Origin: Cladopsammia gracilis
Taxonomy: Eukaryota > Cnidaria > Anthozoa > Scleractinia > Dendrophylliidae
Direction of reading: 5' to 3'
Length of the DNA stretch: 64,000 nt
NCBI GenBank assembly: GCA_022457155.1
Contig: JAJGOT010000037.1
Coordinates: 1 to 64,000, forward strand
Made by a program: the position numbers and the translations under genes
The notes under the pieces: generated by a model
Seen by the model: the letters and a program-made list of their open reading frames with translations, nothing else
The model's database searches: none
What the model was told of the DNA's origin: nothing
In this document: positions 1-10,030 of the stretch, piece by piece
How positions within the stretch are numbered: position 1 is the first letter of the stretch
How the letters are laid out: each line of letters starts with the position of its first letter

Positions 1-73
1 CTTGATTTGGCCAAAGTGGGCACACAAGTGACTATGCAATCGTGTTTTTTGATGATAGCTTTGTTTTAAACAG

Positions 74-1385
74 CTTCAAGCAGTAAACTGGAGATTAAAC
101 CTGCAAATGGCTCAAAGAAATATGGCTAAGATGAAACTACCTAATGCCATGATGGAATTGAGTGTTGCATCTGGAAGCCAGGTAAATTATAATGATGTGG
201 ATCATCTACAGGAACATGCTCACCTACAGCATTGGTGTAAAGTTATGCACTGTCATTAATTGTTTTTTTGGTCACAACAGAGTAAAGACTACTGAACAAT
301 TAAAAATGTATACCCCACTTGTGATACAACACAAAACTCATTGAACCTAGTTACTGGCAAGTTATTACAGTGTTCCAAAAAAAAAGAGTCAAAGGAGTCT
401 TGCAGAACCCTGATAATGTCTAGCCTGATTCTCAGACATTCCGAGGTCACTCACACTCATTCCCTCCTTTTCCATCTGATGACCTTTGTTTGAGGGCTTG
501 TGCTTGACGCCATCTCTCCATTGAACATTTCCACCAATCAGAATGGTTGTTTGACTGTGTTTTTTCTTCAGGAATTTTAAGAATGGGACTGAATGTACTC
601 TGATGGGGTGGAAATATTGAATGGTTACATGACATCAAGTACAAGCCCTCAAACGAAGGACATGTGAGATGGGGAAAGCAGGGAGTGAGTGCAAACCACT
701 TTGGACCATCAGAGAATTGGGCTAAATAATGGCAGACAATCCTGTCTGTATGTAATAAACATTTAAAAACTAGCATGAAAAAAAAACTTTGTTCTCAACT
801 CTCGTCTTTGTGATGGGTGCTTGTCAATAGAGATGTGCTTTGCTGTCGGTAAATTTGTGAATGAGTCATAATAATAAAACATTTACTAAGTTAGGATATT
901 AGCTGATATTGTTTACACTCATTACTGGAATTTTGTTATTGACTCAGTGGATGCTGATGTCCTCTGACTGAAATGATTTTAATTCTTTCAATCCAAATCA
1001 GCCTCAAATTTGGGTTCTCCTTTATGGTTACTGTGGTGTTGGTGTCATTTTAGGGTGTTAAAGAACAAGTCCATTTAGAATTCACGCATGAAGAATTGTA
1101 TGCCTTCTATAATCAGGTAAGTGGTTATTGTTTTGCAGTAAAACAACCCAGTTTGGAATGAAAGTATATGCCAATAAGATTCAAAACTAAGATCTCAGCG
1201 GCTTCCTTTTGTTGCTTTTGAACCCTTATTATAGAATTACCCATTTACTAGATACAAATTAGACCAGTGGGTAATATTAATGCTCACTCAGGATGGTGAG
1301 TGCTCTATTTATTTGTTTGTTTGTTTGTTTGTGTTTTTTGTTTTAGTTGGAAACCATTCAAAGTCAACTTGATTCTCTCAGTTAA
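74..1385 (+). CDS. COMMD10: COMMD10 orthologue, last three coding exons
   Basis: Three exons are visible: 74-181 (acceptor AG at 72-73, donor GTAAAT at 182), 1054-1116 (donor GTAAGT) and 1347-1385 (stop TAA at 1383). All join in frame. They encode the C-terminal COMM domain: an NWRLNLQMA-type start, then EFTHEELYAFYNQ, then LETIQSQLDSLS at the terminus, which closely matches the known COMMD10 C-terminus. COMMD10 is a subunit of the Commander endosomal recycling complex. The 5' exons lie outside the window. This is the only clearly conserved single-copy host gene here, and it fixes the sequence as animal. Intron 1 (182-1053) carries a MITE. The residues and splice sites are seen; the name comes from family knowledge. 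Confidence 0.85.
421..722. mobile_element. MITE-like inverted-repeat element in COMMD10 intron
   Basis: The outer arms (about 421-490 and 650-722) are imperfect reverse complements: both contain versions of CACTCACTCCCT, a CCATCT block and TTTGAGGGCTTGTACTTGA. A reading frame on the minus strand through it looks accidental. No transposase is present, so this is a non-autonomous element, family unknown. Confidence 0.6.
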
Positions 1386-1786
1386 CACGAGCTGTTCCAT
1401 TACACAAGTCCATGTAGTTTGCATGGTAAACATAGAGAAAGTTTTATGTTAGATGTATTAGTTAGGACAAGCAAAACAATGCTGTGGTTATGATTACCTA
1501 AGCTGACATTCTGACCTTGCCCTAGAACGTTTAGGGTTGAAAATATCTCTTGCTATTTTTTTATAACTGTGATTACCTATAATAAGACACTTTTAAAAAG
1601 TAGAGACAAAACTACTTGTGTTTTAGTGGATTTGGACCTCCTTCTCCCCCTTCTCCAAAAAAGGAACCCCATGCAGACTGAATCCGCTAGTGGAGTTGCA
1701 CTCCCTTTTGTGGATTTATCCCATGTGAAATGTATGTTTAAAATATGTTGCATGGATTTGGAAAAGTAAAATATGACTAAAACAAA

Positions 1787-1970
1787 TACACCGAACGCAA
1801 ATATGGCGGCCGATTTATTGTTCTTTTATATGTATGTTAATTAGCCTGACTAGCCTCATTTTAAAGTAAACATTATTTTGAACTTTGCACATGCTAACGA
1901 GGCCAGTCAGGCTAATTTACATGCACATGAAGGAGCAATAAATCGGCAGCCATATTTGCATTCGGTGTAT
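1787..1970. mobile_element. MITE, TACACC family, copy 1
   Basis: About 75-bp terminal inverted repeats begin TACACCGAA at 1787 and end TTCGGTGTA at 1969. Both arms contain CAAATATGGC, GCCGATTTATTG and TTAGCCTGACT. A related copy with the same end (TACACC) and same internal order lies at 48853-49013. Confidence 0.75.
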
Positions 1971-2528
1971 GGGAGCGCTAAATTGTGTCCTTGAGGATTC
2001 AATTGTCCCGTGGGGAGGTCATATCCAAGGGGGAGGAATCCAAATCCGCTGTAACACCGACCTAGTTTTCCCGTCAAAGCAAAACCACAGTTTCTTTCTT
2101 GTTTTGTTTTGTTATGTACTAAACTCATGTAAGACCAAAGGAAAGGCTATTGTAGCCCATAAAATTTGAATCGCAAAAGTCTCACAAAACCTGAAAGCAA
2201 ATAAGGGTGGATATTAAACAAACAGTGTTTTAAAGAAATAATATAGACATTGCAACAAGATTTATTAGAGCATTGATCAGATGTTACATAAAGTATAATA
2301 TCTGATTAACCCGTGTAACTCTGGCTGACACACAAAATTCAAAATATATTTCGTATTCTTGTGGATCTTAATTCCTGATATAAGAGATTTGTTTTGATCA
2401 TTCTGTTTATTCTTATTCCGAAATAAGGCCAATCCAATGCTCCTTGGATTATGTATTTGAGTCGCTTCTCGGAATAGAGGAGGAAAGAGGTAATCTAGAC
2501 GCTTGCATGTTCCGTTTTGGTATGTTTT

Positions 2529-2986
2529 AGACTGCGTTTTTTTGTGGAGAATCCAAAATTGGATTTGTATGGATTTTTCATGACCAAAAAACGAAAAATC
2601 CTAAAACGGATCATTTAAAGTAAAAAAAAAACCGTTGGTATGCAAATGAACCTATTTAACTCGCTTATGTTTATCAGTCTGTTCGACAAACAGTTTTCAA
2701 AATATACGCAATAAAATCTTACTTTAATTGCCCATGATATGAAATCGTGAAAGAAACAAAACAGGGAACGGAAACGAGTAAATTTGCACGAAAGACCGCT
2801 TGTCAGATGTACTTTTTTCTAACCATTCCCAAAGAACGCTCAGATCACGAATCTTAAACTCCGGATTGAGATTTGATCTGAAAAATCTCACATCCGTTTT
2901 TGGATTTTAGTGAAAAAAAAAACGGAAGATCCATTTTGGATTCAAGAATCCGGATTCTGATTTTCCCCCAAAAAACGCAGCCTTAG
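2529..2986. mobile_element. MITE-like element with CTGCGTTTTTT ends
   Basis: The left end (2529 on, ACTGCGTTTTTTTG then GGAGAATCC) is an imperfect reverse complement of the right end (AATCCGGATTCTGATTTTCC then AAAAACGCAGCC up to 2986). The interior has no coding potential. Confidence 0.55.
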
Positions 2987-3649
2987 TTTAAGAATTCCAT
3001 ATACTAACCTGTGATACTTTTGTCGAATATTATGCTTTAATTTTTCTCCCTGTATAGGAAAACACATTTTATTGCTTTGAAGAAACATGATAATCATACA
3101 CCTATGTTACAAGGCCATCGTTGCGAATCAAACTAGTCCTCATTTTAGTAATCTACGTGTAGTTTATATTGTGGTATTTCATATTCTCGGTGTTTGGAAA
3201 TCCTCGTGTTTAATATATTACGTAACGTTTTGTGGTGGTATTTGGAGGAATTGCAAAGTTAAAGCAGGAGCTTATATTGAAGTTGACATTTGCAAAGATA
3301 TTAACAGTTTTGCAAAAGTTCAGTCTTACGCCGTATTAATAAATTCAAATTCAAATGAGATACTGTCGATGAGTTAAATAAGCACTTTAATAGTGAATGT
3401 TTTTGTCAAAATAATGTTTTTGTAACACAGGACGTGATCGCAGTGCCTTATAGACTGGTAGACTTTATTGCAGTAAAACCCACATAAGAACCTGCAGTCC
3501 AAACAGCTTCTTAAGCCGCTTTCATTTAACAAACTAAAAGTTGGCAAATTTAAATTGGCGTACTGTGTGAACGTGATATCAACAGTTGGTAAACTTGTTT
3601 GGCGATATAACGTGGAAATAAGCTAAGCGAAATTTTGCTATTTCGTCGG

Positions 3650-3830
3650 GACAGTCCCCTTTAATACTGACAGGCCGGCAGCCGCAATTTTTCTTGCGTG
3701 CCGTCGCGACTCTCTGCTCAAAAAAGGCGCCATGTTGCAACTTCACGTTTGTGAAAGTTTGTCGTGGCTTAAAGCTATTTAGGTATTCTTTTTTTAACGG
3801 GTTAAAACTGCTTGTAGATATGGTAAGAAC
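3650..3830 (+). promoter_or_regulatory. Possible orphan promoter and start-codon-only first exon
   Basis: A CpG-richer patch (about 3670-3740) precedes a pyrimidine run and an ATG at 3820 followed at once by a strong donor, GTAAGA. First exons that contain only the start codon are common in animal ribosomal-protein genes. No following exon was found before 5.3 kb, so this could be a relic, a gene cut by insertions, or chance. Confidence 0.2.
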
Positions 3831-4324
3831 ACAGGCAGCCCAAGCTCACGCTATACATGTATAATGACATCGCCAAAAAAATTTAAGAGATTGTATGAAA
3901 ATGTGGCAAATGCGCCTAATTAGTAAAAAAAGAGTAGTAAAGAGTAGTAAAGTAATAAAGAAGGATCCAAAAGTTGATTTGTCTTGTTTCTGTCATTTGT
4001 ACTTATCGTTATTTGTGGGTATATGGGCTGGTTTTGAGTAATTTCACAAAACTCGTGAAATATAAATAACACTTATCGACAACAATGAAATTAGTGTGCC
4101 ACGGTAATCGTGTCTATTTGAATAATTTCCCACGGGTTTTGTGAAACCACTCTAAAGCGAATTGTGCGGGGAAGTCATTACTGTTTTTTATTTGTAGGTT
4201 TACTGTCCGTTCAAAATTAATTAAATGAGGGGAAAAAATGCACACGGCACCTCACTCGAAGTTCGCCAAATTCCATCACAATAGGAATTTCACCAGTTCA
4301 TTCTTGGATATTAGACCTCTCTCT

Positions 4325-4777
4325 GGAGCCGTATTCACGAAGGCATCCTAAGTACTAAGAGCCTCCTGAGATATAACTTAGGAGACAACTGGTATTCACG
4401 AAGACCTATTGTAAGACATGTCTTAACTTTTCTCCTAAACTTAGGACCTCCTAAATTGTTAAGACATGTCATAACTGGTATCCATAAAGACCTCCTAACT
4501 TAACCCTTTCATTCCCAAAACTGCCAATCATCAAAATTCAGCAAAAATGTCTTTATAATAAAGTATTATTAGAGGAAATTTGATTGGCTTATCTATGGCA
4601 ATCGATAATTTTTCGGCACCAGTGAACTTTGGAGAATCCTAAGTTGCGCGTATCTTAAGATGGGCGTAAGAAATCGTTCGTAAATAACACTTGGAACATA
4701 TCTTACGACGCTCCTAAATTTTATCCTTAGTTACACCTAAGGATATATCTTAGGTAGGATTTCGTGAATCCGGCCCC
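4325..4777. mobile_element. MITE with GGGGCCGGATTCACGAA-type ends
   Basis: The left end reads GGAGCCGTATTCACGAAGG and the right end (4758-4777) is the reverse complement of GGGGCCGGATTCACGAAA. The interior has repeated CCTAAG/CTTAGG motifs that form sub-hairpins. Non-autonomous; no coding capacity. Confidence 0.75.
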
Positions 4778-4961
4778 TGCTCTGTGTCAGCAGTATAGCA
4801 CGCTCAACCCACGCTCAAGCCAATCAGGAGCGAGTACATCTCATTAGCATCTCATTAGCATCTCATTAATCAGAGGCCGAGTTATTTGTAGGGATGACAT
4901 AGGCTCACGTGCAAAAGGCCAGGGAAGCAATCTGATTGGTGGAAAGAGGTCGTGATCGGGC

Positions 4962-5003
4962 TGACGTCATGGCGGGAACCAATCAGAGACGAGGGTGACG
5001 TCA
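4962..5003. promoter_or_regulatory. Pair of CRE-type TGACGTCA sites
   Basis: Two perfect TGACGTCA octamers, each followed by TGG, lie at 4962-4969 and 4996-5003, with a CCAATCAG (CCAAT-box-like) sequence between them. Such octamers bind CREB/ATF factors in animals. The direct spacing of 34 bp suggests a small promoter or enhancer; no gene start is evident downstream. Confidence 0.35.
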
Positions 5004-5289
5004 TGGGGTGCGTGACCGCATTTACTGTGTCAAACCTTAAAGAATCATTTCCTGTCCTTTAATGTGTGACTTAAAGGTTCTTAAATGATATTTCGAGGAC
5101 ATTTATTCCAGAGGCGAGTTGACGTAATGGGTGGTGGGGCCTGGTTGAGAGCGGGAGACCGCTGTCCGGAAATACCCTTTTTGGATCGCGGGCTCAGGCA
5201 TCGGATTGGTCCCCACTTCCCGATCGGTCAAAGAAGGGTGGGTTCCCAGATTCCGCTCCGTCAGAGAAAAAAATTAATTTATTAACATG

Positions 5290-5670
5290 ATGACAAAAGA
5301 AAAGCGATCTACATGCGGGCAGTTGCCGGCCTAACAGCAAAATCCAAGTCTCTTAAAGAAGCAGATTCCTATATTAATATTGACGAGATTATCTCTCAAG
5401 TTAAATCAAAAAGTAATTAATTAATATTTTCACAATTCTCTTTCTTTTATTTTAATCACTTGTTTCTTTTTTTTTTTCCTTTTTGTTTCTTCTTTTTTTC
5501 TATTGTTTGATCCTTTCTATTCATATCAACAAATTGGTGTGTGTAGCGATTTCTAATCATGTAATTAATTTCACTGGCCTGCCAAGATTAGCTTTTGCTA
5601 CCTGCAGGCCAGTATTATAAATTCTATAATAACTAACTAATAAAGATTGTTGTTGTTGTTGTTGTTGTTG
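5290..5670 (+). mobile_element. 3' end of a 5'-truncated LINE with (TTG)n tail
   Basis: A short coding tail ends near 5420. A non-coding stretch follows, with a hairpin around CTGCAGGCCAG and AATAAAG, and finishes with eight TTG units (5647-5670). This structure is typical of CR1/L2-like non-LTR retrotransposons, which end in short microsatellite tails. The insertion defines the left limit of the adintovirus-like element. Confidence 0.5.
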
Positions 5671-5672
5671 TA

Positions 5673-5875
5673 TGTTTTAGGAGGATGGGTAGATAATCCC
5701 AATGGGACTCTCCAAAGGGGAACAAGGCGTTCTGGGATGGATCCTCCTCTCCCACCGGCTCCACTTTCACACGTTTGGGGGCCCGGGTCTCCTTCTCCTT
5801 GTCTACCATGGCACGTTCCCGCTTGGCGCGCATGACTTCTACCACCGAGGGTGTGACTACTTTGTTGGACGCCAT
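5673..5875 (-). pseudogene. Element A: truncated small charged protein
   Basis: An ATG at 5875 opens a frame of about 67 residues rich in Arg, Lys and Glu (a KRERAMVDKEKE segment, then KRVKVEP, which resembles a basic nuclear-localisation motif). The frame then runs into the TTG repeat of the LINE tail at 5672, so the C-terminus is lost. A TATA-like TATAATAAGAG (minus strand) sits about 65 bp upstream. It is the last preserved gene at the left edge of element A. No family recognised. Confidence 0.4.
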
Positions 5876-6122
5876 GTGTGTTTGGTGTCGCTCGTAAGAA
5901 CTGAGTGAGGCGTGAAAAGGTGGTACCCCTGCTCTTATTATACCCTTGAGGAGAATGACAAAGCATGCTGGGAAGGAACAGGGTACCCATGGGGGTATGG
6001 TATGGTATTTTTTCTTTGTCTTTTTAGTCACCCTGGGCGTTGCGTGATATTCCTCTTAGTTTATAATTTGCTGACGCGGCGAAACGGTTCATCTTGTTTT
6101 ATTTTTGTGAAACTTATTCGCC

Positions 6123-7175
6123 ATGCCGTTGACGAAAGCGGAAAAAGTGAAGCTGTGGAAACAGAGAAACCCCGATAAGGTGCGAGAACAGCACAGAAGG
6201 TATCGAGCACGAAACCCGGTATACCATGATTGGAGGAAACGATGCTCACATATCGGGAGTATTCGGCAAGAAAAAAACGTCGAATAAGGCATCGCACTTG
6301 CCTCAGACTCGCGGATTGTTTGAAACCTCATTCGCTGAAGGTGTCGTTGATTCCCCTTCAACATATGGAGTGGTTTCGGTGCCACAACTATGATCGATGT
6401 CGTGAACAGTTGTAACAACTTGAACGAAAATCCAATCGGAGGGTTCAATCGACGGTGAGGAAGGAGTGCGAACGTTGGGAGGAGAATTACGACAGCGCGA
6501 ACAACAACAACGACAGCGTGAACGACGTGAACAACGACTACAATGACAACGGAAACAATGTCAACAACAACGTAAACAACAACAACGGCGACAACGTCAA
6601 CAACAACGTGAATAACAACGACAACGACAGCGTGAACAACATCAAAAAACCCCTTGGTCCGTCCAATTCAGTGGTTCGTCGATAGGACCATGCCTCCGGG
6701 GTTGGGAGTGTTGGGTTGTCGATACCCGTGGAATCCCCTCCTCCCATGCCTCTGCGATGAGGAAGAAGAGGAACTGGATGAGATAGCGGAGGAATTCCAA
6801 CGGTTGATTTCTACTCCTCCTCCTCGTCACTCTCTCCCCAATCGACTTTGCCACCCCACCTGTTTGCGGGAAGATGATGATGATGATGATTACTTGTTCG
6901 ATACATGGTTTGAGCGACGTCAAAGGGTCCGGCAAGAAGGACAAGAAAGAGTGACGTCACGATTGAGGGAAGAACAGAGAATCGATGCCATTCTGTCGGA
7001 AATGACGGAAAGTGCCATCGATCCTTCCAATCGCCTTCCACGATTCGCGGCCCAGTTGCAACGCGAGATCCCGTCACCCGTCGATGAATTTCTAATGGAC
7101 GACGAACTATTCGACTCGATTCGTCGATGGAGCCAAGAATTTGATTTCATTCAGGACGAAGGAGAAGCGAATTGA
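6123..7175 (+). pseudogene. Element A: basic N-terminus / Gln-Asn repeat / acidic C-terminus protein
   Basis: This is the only plus-strand gene of element A, converging on the minus-strand PLA2 gene. An ATG at 6123 starts a Lys/Arg-rich segment of 54 residues (MPLTKAEKVKLWKQRNPDK...), then a stop. A Gln/Asn/Arg-coding simple repeat follows (about 6488-6650, CAACAACG-type units) with several stops. An open frame at 6654-7175 encodes 173 residues with an acidic EEEEELDE run and a DDDDDD run. An AATAAA at 7242 could serve as its poly(A) signal. I read the three pieces as one gene broken by frameshifts, mostly inside the unstable repeat. Function unknown; the KAEKxxLWKQRNPDK style resembles basic N-termini of other Polinton-type accessory proteins. 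Confidence 0.35.
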
Positions 7176-7250
7176 CACAAACACTTTTTTTCACAAGTGG
7201 TTGATTTTGTTTTTATTTCAACTCCAACACAACGTTGTTACAATAAAGTG

Positions 7251-7736
7251 TCATTGCAGTTTCAAACGTTTCTTGATTTGCATGATTTTCTTGACGATTT
7301 TCTCCGTCAGGGTGTGTTTTCCCGGCAGGTTGGCAATCCCTCGGATCATTTTTTAATCCGCTTTCCACTTGTCTTGTAACGTCTGGGCTCGACCGTAATA
7401 GATGTCGTGTTGCTTGGCCAATCGATCCAACCAATTTTTCCCAGCATCCCCTCGTTTCAGATGCTTGGCTAGATGCGTCCCAGGTCCCATGAATTGATAC
7501 CCGGGCCAATGAAATTCAATTCCCGTTTTGGCCAGCAACTTTTGAATGTCAAAGCTTTCACCGCGAATGGCTCTTCGTCGGCGTGGAGCCTGTCTTCTCC
7601 GTTGGGTTTGACCGCGCCCCATTACTTCCAATCCAACCAATCCGTCTTCAGTTTCTCTAGCTCCGATTTCACTTTTCTTTTGACGGCAGCCTGGGCTTTT
7701 TCTCACAGCGCTTTTTGTTTTTGTTTTTCGCGACAC
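7251..7736 (-). pseudogene. Element A: phospholipase A2-domain capsid-associated protein
   Basis: The frame 7353-7736 encodes a basic Arg-rich N-terminus followed by a PLA2-like core: GYQFMGPGT (calcium-loop G-x-G pattern), then DRLAKQHDIYYG with the catalytic His-Asp pair. Parvovirus VP1, adintovirus and Polinton proteins share this fold, which acts on endosomal membranes during entry. An in-frame stop at 7353-7355 separates a further 33 codons ending at 7251 that keep the Lys-rich style expected of the C-terminus. The region upstream (7740-7960) probably holds more N-terminal coding sequence in other frames. The PLA2 motif is seen; the role is family knowledge. Confidence 0.7.
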
Positions 7737-7982
7737 TCCCTATCTTCTGTTTGGCTTGTTTCTTCTGATAACCGCTGAGGGAGGAGGACGTCGAGGGACC
7801 GGATGCCGAGGCGGGTGTGTCAAAGGGAAGTTGCCTTGGACGGATGGGTCTCGGAATGCCCGATGGGGTCGTGAGTTTCTTGACGCTGACTTTTTGGGGG
7901 ATTTATCATTTGTTTGATGAGGGTGGAGATCGGAGCCTCGGCCAGATCCTCCTCCTCCGCCGGTGCACCCACCCCTATACCT

Positions 7983-8223
7983 TAGGCTGCCATGTCAGGT
8001 TGTCGGACGCGTTTGGTCCACGTGCGCACTTGACGAGCCAGGGGTTTGGCCAAAGCGACATTGAGACCTGGGGAAGGTTGGAGTTGAGCAACATGTCTTC
8101 CTCAGCCGCCAACGTCGCCGCTTTGTTCAATCGACTGTCTTCCATCAAACGTTGCTTGTGCTGTTCTTGCAATTGAAGAAACTGTTGAGGGTCGATGACG
8201 ACTTGGACGATGAACGAACTCAT
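7983..8223 (-). pseudogene. Element A: small conserved Polinton-type protein
   Basis: ATG at 8223; MSSFIVQVVIDPQQFLQLQE opening, a helical Gln/Glu-rich segment and a LLLNSNLP-like motif. The frame that starts at 8223 then runs on as a low-quality sequence to 7975, whereas another frame continues with a basic helix and a stop at 7983. This indicates a single-base indel near 8075. Small proteins with a similar helix plus 'L-N-x-x-L' motif occur next to pX-like genes in Polintons. Function unknown. Confidence 0.4.
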
Positions 8224-8285
8224 GGTCCTTCTTTTCCGCTCCCGCCTCCCAAAACGTCGACGTAGGCTCCACAGTAGCGGCAGAG

Positions 8286-8498
8286 TTAGTGATCGCGTAG
8301 ATTCAGAAAATGTTGACACAACAAATCCACGTGGTTCTCTTTTTGCCTTAATCGCTGACGAAGAGTCTCGAGTTCCTTTTCGAGCCTCTCCACGTCTTGA
8401 TTTCGGCTTTGCAAGGTCTCCACCACTCGCTGTAAGGTGGCCTGGCGTTCTTGTTCCCGTCTTGCCGTCCTTCTTATAAGGTGCGAGACATGGTTCAT
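8286..8498 (-). CDS. Element A: 70-residue coiled-coil protein
   Basis: Uninterrupted frame starting ATG at 8498. Residues 10-55 form a strong coiled coil (ERQATLQRVVETLQSRN, then ERLEKELETLRQRLRQKE). It sits between two other small element-A genes on the same strand with short gaps, as expected for a compact late-gene cluster. One of the few element-A frames with no visible lesion. No family assignment. Confidence 0.45.
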   Translation of the reverse strand: MNHVSHLIRRTARREQERQATLQRVVETLQSRNQDVERLEKELETLRQRLRQKENHVDLLCQHFLNLRDH

Positions 8499-8548
8499 CG
8501 CGACTTAAGGGCTCTTTCGCAGATACAATTCAAACCACACCAGATTGA

Positions 8549-8820
8549 TCATTCCTGCCCCCGTTTGAGATTGCATGGTCTCTTGACGTCTTTTTTATAG
8601 AGTTTTTTTTTCGCCATTTCACGTAAGGCCTGGCGGTGAGGGAGTAGTACTTGATAATTGGCACGGGAAAGGGGTACAGTACCCCGTAACGTGTTCATCG
8701 CCAATTCACTGACGGCATTGATTTGATCCGCATTGGCTAACTGCAATCGTTCGCGTCGTCGATGATGATCGAATTCCTTCAATACGCTTCGTAAGAAGGG
8801 CAATTGTCGATACGACGCAT
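8549..8820 (-). pseudogene. Element A: conserved small protein upstream of the coiled-coil gene
   Basis: The 84-residue frame (8549-8803) has no ATG of its own; an ATG at 8820 lies in another frame, so an indel near 8805 is likely. The core reads as an INAVSELAMNTLRGTVPLS segment followed by a basic tail with KKKLYKKDVKR. That 'a-x-x-E-x-A-x-N-x-L-x-G-x-x-P-L' pattern is shared by small proteins I associate with Polinton/adintovirus gene clusters. Function unknown; a core or scaffolding role is an inference. Confidence 0.45.
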
Positions 8821-8899
8821 GACAAAAAAAAAATCGGATCGACCGCAGTCCCTAGGGATCGTTCCTGCTTTATACTCGACGGCTTCTCACTCTTTGTTT

Positions 8900-9232
8900 T
8901 CACCTCCGTTTACGGGTCGCAGCTTCTATGGCTTTTTTGACACCATACCCCGCCGCGCCTCCCGCCGCGTCCAAGGCAGCCGCTTTTCCCGCTGCTACCA
9001 AGGCAGGAATGGCTAAAGCCAGTAAAGTAAGCACGCCTCCACGTTGAAGACCGCGGGTTCGTTGTGTTTTGACACCGTGTCGACGCAGGGCACGACGTCG
9101 CATGGTACTTGTCATTTTTCGGGCCACCCCTCGAGCACCACTCTTGACGGTTTCTTTGACCAATTCTTTCACGGCTTTTTTCGCCAAGGCACCCACGGTT
9201 TGTCCCGCCATGAGGGATTTCACCACACGCAT
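8900..9232 (-). CDS. Element A: pX-like basic core/membrane-active protein
   Basis: 110 residues, ATG at 9232, no internal lesion. Order: Lys-rich amphipathic helix (residues 1-40), an Arg-rich block MRRRALRRHG, then RGG followed by a hydrophobic Ala/Leu stretch (about residues 70-85), an AAGGAAGYG linker and a terminal RKRR. A basic block, a GG processing-like site and a hydrophobic Ala-rich segment resemble adenovirus pX/pVI-type minor core proteins, also reported in adintoviruses. A second overlapping frame (8910-9326) is Arg/Cys-rich and is probably a shadow, or the remnant of an N-terminal extension. Confidence 0.55.
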   Translation of the reverse strand: MRVVKSLMAGQTVGALAKKAVKELVKETVKSGARGVARKMTSTMRRRALRRHGVKTQRTRGLQRGGVLTLLALAIPALVAAGKAAALDAAGGAAGYGVKKAIEAATRKRR

Positions 9233-9493
9233 GATGGGGTAAGACGCTCTTCCAAACCATCCCCGCGTTGACTCCTACACCGTCGACGTCTTTTCGCAGC
9301 ACGTCGTTTCGGCACTTTGTCGCCAAAAAAAGGAAGATGGCAGGATCCCTTACGTTTTTATAGGATCAGTAGCGCCTCCATGTTGTGACTTTCCACGACG
9401 ACGTCGTCGGATGCGGGGGGTACGGCTTCTGCGAACTCCGTTGCCTCGTACCATCGCGGTCGTCTCTACCGGAGTGTGTGTTTTTTTCCCTTT

Positions 9494-10030
9494 CTATGGA
9501 TTGGTGATGCGGGAGGAAGTCCGTCGTACGGTGGGGGCTAAGCCGTTGTCTTCGTACACCGTGGTCACGGTGTTGGTATGTGTGATATTGCGTATACGAC
9601 GGTTCAGGGCTTGCTGTCTGGCATCTTCCGCCAACAGATTCATTTGTAGACGCATTTCCTCTTGATTGCGTCGATTGGTAGGTCCCGGGCCCCGGCGTCC
9701 TCTGGGTCTTCTACCTCGTCCACGAGGGGAACGAGGGGAGGAAGAGGGCGACGACGACGAGGAGGAGGATGGAGACCCTCCCGGTCCGCCGGGGGCGTCT
9801 GCCACCATCCTGGTGGCCGAGACGATCGTGGGCGGGGCGGTGGGTGCCGTCGTTCCCGTCGGTGAAGCGGGGTCCTGTGACGTCATATGCGAGGAGGGTG
9901 GCCGAGTACCTCTCCAAATCTTGATCCGAGTAGTAGAGGGAGTGGGTGCATCCTGCCCCACTTCAAATAGGGGACACATCCTCGCCCACAGACCTCCTTT
10001 CAGTCGGTCTGTGGGCTCGTAGTGTCCCAT
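9494..10030 (-). CDS. Element A: Pro/Ser/Arg-rich protein starting inside the inverted repeat
   Basis: 178 residues. The N-terminus HYEPTDRLKGGLW is encoded inside the 260-bp inverted repeat. A Pro/Thr/Ser-rich stretch follows, then a serine run (about residues 90-100), an Arg/Gly block RGRGRRPRGRRG and a helical end. Residues about 18-33 are encoded by a 44-bp inverted duplication of repeat sequence (9931-9976 against 10058-10105). Low-complexity basic character fits a DNA-condensing or scaffold protein, but there is no family match. Because its start lies in the repeat, it could be a chimeric frame made by rearrangement. Confidence 0.4.
   Translation of the reverse strand: MGHYEPTDRLKGGLWARMCPLFEVGQDAPTPSTTRIKIWRGTRPPSSHMTSQDPASPTGTTAPTAPPTIVSATRMVADAPGGPGGSPSSSSSSSPSSSPRSPRGRGRRPRGRRGPGPTNRRNQEEMRLQMNLLAEDARQQALNRRIRNITHTNTVTTVYEDNGLAPTVRRTSSRITNP

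Larger units (their letters stand above)
1386..5289. other. Intergenic DNA, no supported protein gene
   Basis: Apart from the MITEs, the possible promoter and the CRE-like sites listed separately, I see no convincing gene. Reading frames at 1569-1769, 1907-2169 and 3087-3377 are short, have no recognisable domain, and the second pair lies partly over a MITE. Confidence 0.5.

Noticed and set aside
3087..3377. 96-codon frame MIIIHLCYKAIV...
   Set aside because: AT-rich intergenic DNA, no domain, no promoter or splice context.
5637..6178. Overlapping frames on both strands at 5.6-6.2 kb as separate genes
   Set aside because: Only the minus-strand frame starting at 5875 has a sensible start, composition and upstream TATA; the others include the TTG repeat or cross it.
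9662..10022. Plus-strand Arg/Gly-rich frames opposite the Pro/Arg-rich gene
   Set aside because: Shadows of a GC-rich low-complexity coding region; no start context and no neighbours in that direction.
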